This document shows, piece after piece, positions 55,647 through 61,885 of a stretch of 64,000 bases of DNA. Position numbers and translations under genes: made by a program. Source of the stretch: an uncultured Burkholderiales bacterium (GTDB lineage: Bacteria > Pseudomonadota > Gammaproteobacteria > Burkholderiales > Burkholderiaceae_C); NCBI GenBank assembly GCA_937873395.1, contig CALMYH010000043.1:1-64000 (forward strand). The letters are read 5' to 3'. The notes below the pieces were generated by a model. It ran no database searches. It was not told the origin of the DNA and saw only the letters and a program-made list of their open reading frames with translations. The first letter of the stretch is position 1; every line of letters begins with the position of its first letter.

Positions 55647-56236
55647 CAGCGGTTGACCGCGCCGGGAGCGGTCCCGTTGCCGTTGCCCTGGGCCTGCAGC
55701 TGGGCCAGCAGCGCTTCGCGCATGCGCGGCTGCGACGTGCGCTCGGACAGCCAGATACCGAAGAAGCGGCGCGAGAAGCGGTCTTCACCGACTTCGCCGA
55801 GCAGGCGGTCGTTGAGGTAGAAGCGGGCACCCGTGCCCGGCACGTGCACGCCGGTGATGCGGTCGCCGCGCTGCACATCGGGGAACAGGGCGCTCATGGC
55901 CGCCAGCCAGCGCGTGGCGTCCGCCTCATCCAATGCGCCGGTCTGGCGCATCTCGTCGACCGAGCGGCGCGCGATGTCGGCGCCCTTGAAACTGCGCAGG
56001 TAGGCGAGTTCCAGCGCAAAAGGCTGCTGCTCGAAACGGGTCAGTTCGAAACCGGTGCGTGCCCACAGGCGGGCGTCGTAGACCTCGAAGCCCCAGACGC
56101 GCAGGCGGGTGCTGGCCACCGCCTGTTTCTCGGCCAGCGCGGCCGACACCGTGGCCGGTGCCGGGCCACCGGTGGACAGGGACGGTACCGCCCAGGCCAG
56201 CGCCAGGCTGCAGACGATGGTCTGCAGGAGCCTCAC
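55646..56236 (-). CDS. chalcone isomerase-like envelope protein
   Basis: 196 residues. A signal peptide (VRLLQTIVCSLALAWAVPSLS) precedes a domain with LRVWGFEVYDARLWAR, PFALELAYLRSFKG, MSALFPDVQRGDRITGVHVPGTGARFYLN and FFGIWLSERTSQPRMREALL, which is the chalcone-isomerase-like fold found in bacteria. A GTG at 56236 is taken as the start because it gives the signal peptide directly and overlaps the Cfa-like stop (GTGA). The fold binds fatty acids in related proteins, which fits the neighbouring lipid enzymes. No catalytic role is established. Confidence 0.85.
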   Translation of the reverse strand: MRLLQTIVCSLALAWAVPSLSTGGPAPATVSAALAEKQAVASTRLRVWGFEVYDARLWARTGFELTRFEQQPFALELAYLRSFKGADIARRSVDEMRQTGALDEADATRWLAAMSALFPDVQRGDRITGVHVPGTGARFYLNDRLLGEVGEDRFSRRFFGIWLSERTSQPRMREALLAQLQAQGNGNGTAPGAVNR

Positions 56237-57456
56237 GCGGGCCTCCGCAGGGTGTACTGCACCACGTCGATGCTGGCCTGGGCAAAGGCCGCTTCGCAAT
56301 AGGCCAGGTAGAACTCCCAGACGCGCAGGAAGGGCGTGTCAAAGCCCTGTCTCAGCACCTCGTCCTGCCGTTGCAGGAAGCGCTCGCGCCAGAAGGCCAG
56401 CGTGCGGGCGTAGTCCTGGCCGAAGGCGAACTCGTCGACCACCTCCAGGCCCGCCTGGCGGGCCTGCTGGCGGAATTCGCGCGGGCAGGGCAGGCAGCCA
56501 CCCGGGAAGATGTACTGCTGGATGAAGTCGGTGCCCGAGACGTAGCGGTCGAACAGCGCGTCGTCGATCACGATGCTCTGGATACAGGCCTGGCCACCCG
56601 GTTTGAGCAGGTCGTGCACAGCCTTGAAGTAGGTCGGCCAGTATTCCTGGCCCACGGCTTCGACCATCTCGATCGAGCAGATGGCGTCGTAGGGACCGTC
56701 ATTGATGTCGCGATAGTCCATCAACCTCAGGTCGGCCCGATCCCCTGCCGCTTCCAGTCGCCGGGTCGCGTATTCGAGCTGCTCGGTCGAGAGCGTCACG
56801 CCGGTGATGCGGGCGCCGAACTCGGCGGTCGCCATTTCGGCCAGGGCACCCCAGCCGCAGCCGATCTCCAGCACGCGGTCGTCCGCCTGCACACCCGCCG
56901 ACTTCAGGGCACGGCGCACCTTGGCGTGCTGGGCCTGCACCATGTCCATGTCCGGCCGCTCGAACCAGGCCGACGAGTAGTTCATGGTCTCGTCCAGCCA
57001 CAGGCGGTAGAAGGCGTTGCCCAGGTCGTAGTGGGCGTGGATGTTGCGGCGGCTGTTGGCCTTGGAATTGCGGTTGAGCAGGTGGCGCACGCGGTAGGCC
57101 AGGCGGCCCAGCCACGATCCGTAGATGACCTTGTCGACCTCGCGCCGGTTGGCCAGCAGCAGGCCCAGCAGGGCGCTGAGGTTGGGTGTCGACCAGTCAC
57201 CGGCGATGTAGCTCTCGGCAAACCCGATGTCGCCCGACTTCAGGGCGGCGCCACAGACGTTCCAGTTGTGCAGCTGGATGCTCGCGTGAGGCCCGTCGGC
57301 GCTGCCAAAACGCTGCACTGTCCCGTCCGGCAGGGTCACGCTGAGGCTGCCGTGCCGGATGCGCTGCAGCAACTGCAGGGTGGTGCGGGCGGCCGCCGGG
57401 GCGTTGCGGGGCAGGGCGAAACCGGCAGGGCTGTGACGGGCGGTGGTGCTGTTCAT
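56233..57456 (-). CDS. cyclopropane-fatty-acyl-phospholipid synthase-like methyltransferase
   Basis: 407 residues. An N-terminal lipid-binding part (GSLSVTLPDGTVQRFG, FAESYIAGDWSTPNL) is followed by the methyltransferase domain. The linker motif AHYDLGNAFYRLWLDETMNYSSAWF is diagnostic, the SAM-binding loop is VLEIGCGWGALAEMA, and further residues are CSIEMVEAVGQEYWPTYF and FIQQYIFPGGCLP. The enzyme would add a methylene or methyl to unsaturated acyl chains of membrane phospholipids. In this kind of neighbourhood, homologues are linked to the photo-oxidative response, and methylated or furan fatty acids are possible products. The stop overlaps the next start, and the start overlaps the DUF1365 stop. 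Confidence 0.92.
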   Translation of the reverse strand: MNSTTARHSPAGFALPRNAPAAARTTLQLLQRIRHGSLSVTLPDGTVQRFGSADGPHASIQLHNWNVCGAALKSGDIGFAESYIAGDWSTPNLSALLGLLLANRREVDKVIYGSWLGRLAYRVRHLLNRNSKANSRRNIHAHYDLGNAFYRLWLDETMNYSSAWFERPDMDMVQAQHAKVRRALKSAGVQADDRVLEIGCGWGALAEMATAEFGARITGVTLSTEQLEYATRRLEAAGDRADLRLMDYRDINDGPYDAICSIEMVEAVGQEYWPTYFKAVHDLLKPGGQACIQSIVIDDALFDRYVSGTDFIQQYIFPGGCLPCPREFRQQARQAGLEVVDEFAFGQDYARTLAFWRERFLQRQDEVLRQGFDTPFLRVWEFYLAYCEAAFAQASIDVVQYTLRRPA

Positions 57457-58280
57457 GAGCGGGCTGGCTGTGCTTCGGGGTCTGAGGGGGCGGATCCGTC
57501 ACCGGTGCGGCCCAGGGTGACGAAGGTCTGGGGCGCCGGTGGCTGGCGAAAAAAAGGGGCACGCAGCATCCACAGGCGCAAGGCCTGCCAGTGGATGCGG
57601 GCGATCACGCCCATGGTCATGAGCGGGTGCTGCCACAGGGCACGGCGGGCGCTGGCGGGCGTCAAGGGCTGCAGCGTGCCACTGACACTGGTGTTGATGA
57701 GGGCGTCCTGCTGCGGGTCGTCGTGGTAGTCGATGCGTGCGACGGTGCGGTTGCCCTCGGGCCCGGCGTCGCGCAGGAAGACAAAGCGGTAACGGCCGCG
57801 AACGGGGCAGAAAGGCGAGACATGGAACACCTTGCTGGCTTCGCAGGCCTGTCCGTAACGCGGGTTTTCCAGCAGGTAACAGTGGCGTTCGCCGAACGTG
57901 TTGTTGACCTCGGCGACGATGGCGCGCAGGCTGCCGTCGGGACGGTGGGCGTACCAGAAACTCACCGGCTTGAAGCTGTAGCCCAGTACACGGGGGTACG
58001 TGTGCAGCCAGACTTCGCCATCGGCGTCGTCGATGCCGTGCTGCGCCAGCAGTTCATCGAACCAGGCCAGGCAGTCGTCGCGCCCGTCGCCGTGGTCCCG
58101 GTCGCGAAAACCGAGCCAGGCGGGCCGGTTGCGCATGAGGTGTCCGTCACCATGGCGGCGCAGGCTGCGCAGCGGCAGCATCAGGAAGTACGTCGGGTAG
58201 GCGAACGCGTTTCGGGCCGGACGGTGGCGCGTGTGGCGCACCTGTCCGAACCCGATCTGGGCGGTCGCTGCCTGGGTCAT
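57453..58280 (-). CDS. DUF1365 protein
   Basis: 275 residues of the DUF1365 family, whose members almost always lie beside a Cfa-like enzyme and an FAD oxidoreductase. Conserved elements are GQVRHTRHRPARNAFAYP at the start, LHTYPRVLGYSFKPVSFWY, VAEVNNTFGERHCYLL and KVFHVSPFCPVRGRYRFVF. The many His and aromatic residues could form a metal or lipid site. The start ATG at 58280 overlaps the FAD-oxidoreductase stop, and its stop overlaps the Cfa-like start, giving strong translational coupling. Activity is unknown. Confidence 0.9.
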   Translation of the reverse strand: MTQAATAQIGFGQVRHTRHRPARNAFAYPTYFLMLPLRSLRRHGDGHLMRNRPAWLGFRDRDHGDGRDDCLAWFDELLAQHGIDDADGEVWLHTYPRVLGYSFKPVSFWYAHRPDGSLRAIVAEVNNTFGERHCYLLENPRYGQACEASKVFHVSPFCPVRGRYRFVFLRDAGPEGNRTVARIDYHDDPQQDALINTSVSGTLQPLTPASARRALWQHPLMTMGVIARIHWQALRLWMLRAPFFRQPPAPQTFVTLGRTGDGSAPSDPEAQPARS

Positions 58281-59695
58281 GCGCCCACCTCCGACACCGG
58301 GTGGAGCCAGCCGCCGGCGGGGCGGGGTTGCGCGACGGGGTGGTTGTCGGCCAGCAGCGCGCGGGCCGCGGCCAGGCCGGACTTGAGCCCGTCCTCGTGG
58401 AAGCCGTAGCCGGTCCAGGCCCCCGCAAAATAGGTGCGCAGCTGACCCTGCAGCTGGGGCAGCTGACGCTGGGCGCGAATGGCCGACAGGTCGAACACCG
58501 GATGGGCGTACTCGTAGCGGCCGACCACGGCAGACTCGGCAATGGGGCGCTGCGGGTTGAGCGACACCACCACCGGCTGTTGCACCGGCAGCGGTTGCAG
58601 CTTGTTGAGCAGATAGTGCAGGCAGACCTGGGCCGATTCGCGGTCGGCGGTCGGGGCGCGCTCGTAGTTCCACGCTGCCCAGGCACGGCGGCTTTGCGGC
58701 AGCACCGACGCGTCGGTGTGAAGCACGGCCAGATTGGGCTGGTAGCGGATCGCGCCGAGCACCTCGCGCTCCAGCGGCTGCGCCCCTTCGCCCAGGATGC
58801 GCAAGGCCTGGTCGCTGTGGCAGGCCAGCACCAGGGCGTCAAAGCGCTCGACGCCCTGGTGGGTGATGACGCTCACACCCTGCTCGTCGCGCAGCACGCG
58901 CAGCACCGGTGTCGCCACGCGGTGGTCGGTCAGGCCGGCCAGAATCTTGTGCACATAGTGCCGGGCCCCGCCGGCCACTGTGTACCACTGGGGTCGCCGG
59001 GTGACCTGGATCAGGCCGTGGTTGTGGCAGAAGCGCACCATGGTGGCGACCGGGAACTGCAGCATCTGGTCGGTCGGGCAGCTCCAGATGCAACCCATCA
59101 TGGGCAGGAAGTACCAGTCGCGGAATTCGTCCGAAAATCCTTGCTGGCGCAGGAAGTCCCCCAGGGGCTGCATCAGCGGACTGTCCGGGCTCAGGTCTTC
59201 GCCACGCAGGGCCAGCGCGGTGGTCACGCGGTTGAAGCGCAAGATATCCGACAACATGCGCCAGAAGCGGGGTCGCAGCAGGTTGCTGCGCTGGGCGAAC
59301 ACGGTCGACAGGTCGGATCCGCTCCACTCCAGCGGGCCGCCTCCGGATCCGACGCCCGGCGCCTGCACCGAGAAGGACATGTCCGATGGAGCGATCGGCA
59401 CATCCAGCTCGGCAAACAGGGCCAGCAGGTTGGGGTAGGTGCGTTCGTTGAGGACCAGAAAACCGGTGTCGACGCCGAAGGAAAGCGGCTTCCCGTCTTT
59501 GTCCGGCAGGCTCATGTCGACGGTGTGCGTGTGACCGCCGAAGTAGTCGCCGGCCTCGAACAGGGTGACACGAGCCTGGTGTCGCAGGGCATGGGCGGCC
59601 GACAGGCCGGCGATGCCGGCGCCGACCACGGCCACGCGCGGTGGAGGCGACGGGTTGCGCTGCGGGCTGGGGGGAGAGGCGGGGTCCGAGTACAT
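58277..59695 (-). CDS. FAD-dependent oxidoreductase (amine-oxidase/desaturase-like)
   Basis: 472 residues. The dinucleotide-binding loop VAVVGAGIAGLSAAHAL is at about residues 20-36, and GGHTHTVDM, VDTGFLVLNERTYPNL and the C-terminal AGAWTGYGFHEDGLKSGLAAA are characteristic of the NAD(P)-binding Rossmann/FAD family of this operon. It may oxidise or desaturate acyl chains before or after the methyltransferase acts. The start ATG at 59695 has GAGAGGG about eight bases upstream. One base separates it from the stop of a short upstream ORF. It is the first large gene of the leftward eight-gene operon ending at 52440. Confidence 0.9.
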   Translation of the reverse strand: MYSDPASPPSPQRNPSPPPRVAVVGAGIAGLSAAHALRHQARVTLFEAGDYFGGHTHTVDMSLPDKDGKPLSFGVDTGFLVLNERTYPNLLALFAELDVPIAPSDMSFSVQAPGVGSGGGPLEWSGSDLSTVFAQRSNLLRPRFWRMLSDILRFNRVTTALALRGEDLSPDSPLMQPLGDFLRQQGFSDEFRDWYFLPMMGCIWSCPTDQMLQFPVATMVRFCHNHGLIQVTRRPQWYTVAGGARHYVHKILAGLTDHRVATPVLRVLRDEQGVSVITHQGVERFDALVLACHSDQALRILGEGAQPLEREVLGAIRYQPNLAVLHTDASVLPQSRRAWAAWNYERAPTADRESAQVCLHYLLNKLQPLPVQQPVVVSLNPQRPIAESAVVGRYEYAHPVFDLSAIRAQRQLPQLQGQLRTYFAGAWTGYGFHEDGLKSGLAAARALLADNHPVAQPRPAGGWLHPVSEVGA

Positions 59696-59696
59696 T

Positions 59697-59939
59697 TCAG
59701 ACCCTCTCGACGGGCTGTTGCCGGCCGCCGGTGTAAAAAAAGACTGCGAAGCGCCCCGAAACGAACAAGGGAGGGAGGGAGGAGGAGGAGAAGCGCCTCG
59801 GGATTGCATCCAGGAAAACACCTGGAAGGCTTCGCAGTTCAAAAACCTTGGCAAGGAAAACGGACATGCCATTCGCCTTGTCGCTTCTGACGGCTGTGAT
59901 GCGAGCCGACTTGAGAAAGTTCCGCAGGGAGGATGTCAT
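59697..59939 (-). CDS. possible leader ORF of the FAD-oxidoreductase operon
   Basis: An 80-codon ORF starts at an ATG (59939) with AGGA eight bases upstream and ends one base before the FAD-oxidoreductase start. The product (MTSSLRNFLKSARITAVRS at the N-terminus, later Ser- and Phe-rich) has no recognised domain. Its reading frame spans the polypurine tract and the whole terminator-like structure, so its translation could control both readthrough and the downstream start. It may also be fortuitous. Confidence 0.35.
   Translation of the reverse strand: MTSSLRNFLKSARITAVRSDKANGMSVFLAKVFELRSLPGVFLDAIPRRFSSSSLPPLFVSGRFAVFFYTGGRQQPVERV
59735..59838 (-). promoter_or_regulatory. terminator-like structure in the operon leader (candidate attenuator)
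   Basis: On the minus strand ACTGCGAAGC (59838-59829) can pair perfectly with GCTTCGCAGT (59752-59743), which is followed by seven T at 59741-59735. The 76-base loop holds a small hairpin and a second copy of GGCGCTTC, which could compete for the first arm. This is the layout of an attenuator, but the long loop makes the call tentative. Confidence 0.4.
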
Positions 59940-60008
59940 AGGGTTTTCCTGGGGGTGAGGGTTTCGATCGATACTTTTCAGAATCGAAATGAACTTGCCG
60001 GTTTCATT

Positions 60009-60024
60009 GTGACTGAACGGTCAC
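60009..60024. promoter_or_regulatory. palindrome GTGAC-N6-GTCAC
   Basis: A perfect five-base inverted repeat with six-base spacer overlaps the last base of the peroxidase stop codon. It lies upstream of the FAD operon in the direction of transcription. It could be an operator or part of a hairpin; no factor can be assigned. Confidence 0.3.
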
Positions 60025-60647
60025 TATTTGGTCGAGAGAAACCGTTCAATATCCCTTATAAGAGAAGGGCTATCGGGGCTCACCTGGCTCGGATAGCTGC
60101 GCACGGTCCGGCCATCCCGGGCCACCAGGTATTTGTGAAAGTTCCAGCCGGGCGCCTGTCCGGTGCGTGCAGCCAGGTCGCGGAACAGGGGGTTGGCCCG
60201 GGAGCCGGCGACCGAGGTCTTGCCGAACATCGGAAACTTCACCCCGAAGGTGTTCTCGCAGAACTCGGCGATGGTCTGGTTGCTGCCGGGCTCCTGGCGA
60301 CCAAAATCGTTCGAGGGGAAGCCCAGCACCACAAAGCCCTGCTCCCGATAGCGGCGGTGGAGGGCCTCCAGCCCCGCGTACTGGCCCGTGAAGCCGCACA
60401 GGCTCGCGGTGTTGACCACCAGAACCACCTGTCCGCGGTACTGGCAGAGGTCCTGCATGGCCTCGTCCTGCAGGCGTTCGAATCGATGGTCCAACAGGGG
60501 CGGACAGGGGACAGCGGCAGTGGCCGGCGAGGTGGAGGCTGGCGCCGTCCCGGCCGGCACCGGGCTGGCCGCCATCAGCATCGCCGCCAGACCCGTTGCC
60601 AGCAGGGGAACCCGGGTCTTGAGCTGGGTCTTGACATGGACATGCAT
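60024..60647 (-). CDS. exported glutathione peroxidase-family protein
   Basis: 207 residues. A Sec signal peptide (KTRVPLLATGLAAMLMAASPVPAG) precedes a thioredoxin-fold peroxidase domain. The peroxidatic Cys is Cys84 in NTASLCGFTGQY, followed by the catalytic Gln in FPSNDFGRQEPGSN and the Trp/Asn region GWNFHKYLV. Conserved ENTFGVKFPMF is also present. It is Cys-type rather than selenocysteine. Periplasmic location suggests removal of lipid or hydrogen peroxides in the envelope. AAGGAG lies nine bases before the ATG at 60647. It is divergent from the B12-photoreceptor gene with only 51 bases between starts, so shared control is likely. Confidence 0.92.
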   Translation of the reverse strand: MHVHVKTQLKTRVPLLATGLAAMLMAASPVPAGTAPASTSPATAAVPCPPLLDHRFERLQDEAMQDLCQYRGQVVLVVNTASLCGFTGQYAGLEALHRRYREQGFVVLGFPSNDFGRQEPGSNQTIAEFCENTFGVKFPMFGKTSVAGSRANPLFRDLAARTGQAPGWNFHKYLVARDGRTVRSYPSQVSPDSPSLIRDIERFLSTK

Positions 60648-60691
60648 GGCTTCACACTCCTTGTGGCGATAATTTCTGCCTATTTTGACGT

Positions 60692-60706
60692 TTTGTCCAT
60701 GACAAA
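60692..60706. promoter_or_regulatory. inverted repeat TTTGTC-CAT-GACAAA over the LitR start codon
   Basis: A perfect six-base palindrome with a three-base centre spans the ATG of the LitR/CarH-type gene and lies 45-59 bases upstream of the divergent peroxidase start. This position suits an autoregulatory operator for a MerR-type repressor. It does not match the TGTACA-type box I recall for LitR, so the assignment is tentative. Confidence 0.4.
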
Positions 60707-61709
60707 TTCGGTTTCCGGAGAATCCGTCCGCCACAGCATTGCCGACGTCGAGCGCGACACCGGGTTGTCCAAGGACACCCTCAGGGTGTGGGAGCGCCGC
60801 TACGGCTTTCCCACCCCGACCCGCGATGCCCAGGGCGAACGCGAATACGACGACGAGCAGTTGCTCAGGCTTCGCCACGTACGACGGCTGATCGACGCCG
60901 GCCACAGGCCCGGGCGGGTCGTAGCACTGGCCTTGCCGCAACTCCTGGCCCTGGATACGCCGGTGCAGGCGCAGCGGATGCAGACGGAATCGCCGGCCGA
61001 GACGCGCCGTGAGCGGCGCCGCGGTGGGCCGGCCCCGCAGCCGTGTGAGCACATCGGACCCTGGCTCGCCCTGCTCGACCTGCAGGATGTGGGGGCCCTG
61101 CGCCTGGCCCTGCAGCAGGCCTTGCTGGAGCGTGGTCTGGCCCGCTTGCTGGTCGAGTGCATTGCGCCCATGAACATGCAGGTCGGCCAGGCCTGGATCG
61201 AGGGTCGGCTGGCGGTGTACCAGGAGCACCTCTACACCGAGGTGGTGCAAGGCTTGCTGCGGCAGGCAATGGCCCAGGCAGCGGGGCAACGCGTGCTGCA
61301 GCCGCCGCGCGTGCTGTTGACCACCCTGCCAGGAGAGCCGCACGCGCTGGGACTGCTGATGGCCGAGTGCATGCTGGTGCTTGAGGGGTGCCAGACGGTG
61401 CCCCTGGGCACCCAGACCCCGCTGCCCGAGATCGTGGCTGCTGCCGAAGCCGGAGGGGCCGACATCGTGGCGCTGGGCTTCAGCGGCATCCAGAACCCGC
61501 GGGAAGTGCGCACCGCCCTGGAACAGTTGCGCCAACGCCTGCCACCGCAGGTCGACATCTGGGCCGGTGGCCAGGTGCCCGTGTTGCGACGCGGCGAGCG
61601 ATCCGGCGCCGCCCCCTGGCGGCCCATGGGCCGTCTGGTGGACATTCCGATGGGCGTGGCCGCCTGGCGTGCCGACCGCTCGCCCCTGGAGGGGGCGGCG
61701 GGTGCCTGA
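60699..61709 (+). CDS. litR: LitR/CarH-type adenosylcobalamin photoreceptor repressor (MerR family)
   Basis: 336 residues. The N-terminal MerR helix-turn-helix is SIADVERDTGLSKDTLRVWERRYGFP with REYDDEQLLRLRHVRRLI. A four-helix cap follows with Trp166, Glu176 and His177, matching the W-x9-EH light-sensing motif of CarH. The cobalamin-binding Rossmann domain carries His215 in GEPHALG (the E-x-H-x-x-G motif) and WAGGQVP. In the dark AdoCbl-bound tetramers repress; light breaks the Co-C bond and releases DNA. The arrangement predicts light induction of adjacent photolyase and lipid genes. The stop overlaps the DUF2256 start. A palindrome spans its own start codon. Confidence 0.93.
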   Translation: MTNSVSGESVRHSIADVERDTGLSKDTLRVWERRYGFPTPTRDAQGEREYDDEQLLRLRHVRRLIDAGHRPGRVVALALPQLLALDTPVQAQRMQTESPAETRRERRRGGPAPQPCEHIGPWLALLDLQDVGALRLALQQALLERGLARLLVECIAPMNMQVGQAWIEGRLAVYQEHLYTEVVQGLLRQAMAQAAGQRVLQPPRVLLTTLPGEPHALGLLMAECMLVLEGCQTVPLGTQTPLPEIVAAAEAGGADIVALGFSGIQNPREVRTALEQLRQRLPPQVDIWAGGQVPVLRRGERSGAAPWRPMGRLVDIPMGVAAWRADRSPLEGAAGA

Positions 61710-61872
61710 TCCTTCGCCACGCCCGGGATTCAGGGGCAACAAGGCCAGCCTGCCGCAAAAACCCTGTCTGGCCTGCGGCCGGCCCATGAGCTGGCGCCGC
61801 AAGTGGGCCCGGGACTGGGAGCAGGTGAAGTACTGCAGCGAGCGCTGCCGGCGCACCGGTCCGCAGGACTGA
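61702..61872 (+). CDS. DUF2256 zinc-ribbon-like small protein
   Basis: 56 residues starting at a GTG that overlaps the LitR stop, with GGAGG upstream. The core KPCLACGRPMSWRRKWARDW and VKYCSERCR carries four Cys as two CxxC/CxxxC pairs suited to bind zinc. DUF2256 genes commonly lie next to photolyase/cryptochrome genes. The function is unknown. It is tightly placed between LitR and the photolyase, so it is co-transcribed. Confidence 0.9.
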   Translation: MPDPSPRPGFRGNKASLPQKPCLACGRPMSWRRKWARDWEQVKYCSERCRRTGPQD

Positions 61873-61885
61873 AAGTCGACAGACC

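Larger units (their letters stand above)
59696..60023. promoter_or_regulatory. leader and promoter region of the FAD-oxidoreductase operon
   Basis: About 330 bases separate the peroxidase stop from the FAD-oxidoreductase start, and both genes are read leftward. Besides the short ORF it contains a 27-base pure purine tract (59767-59793), a CCAGG/CCTGG hairpin (59810-59825) and a ten-base inverted repeat with a T-run. No clear sigma-70 or ECF promoter could be picked out. Confidence 0.5.

Noticed and set aside
53514-55820. 768-codon rightward open frame across the SDR, DUF3833 and MFS genes
   Set aside because: The genes on the opposite strand have signal peptides, active sites and overlapping stops/starts. 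This frame gives a Gly/Gln/His-rich product without motifs.
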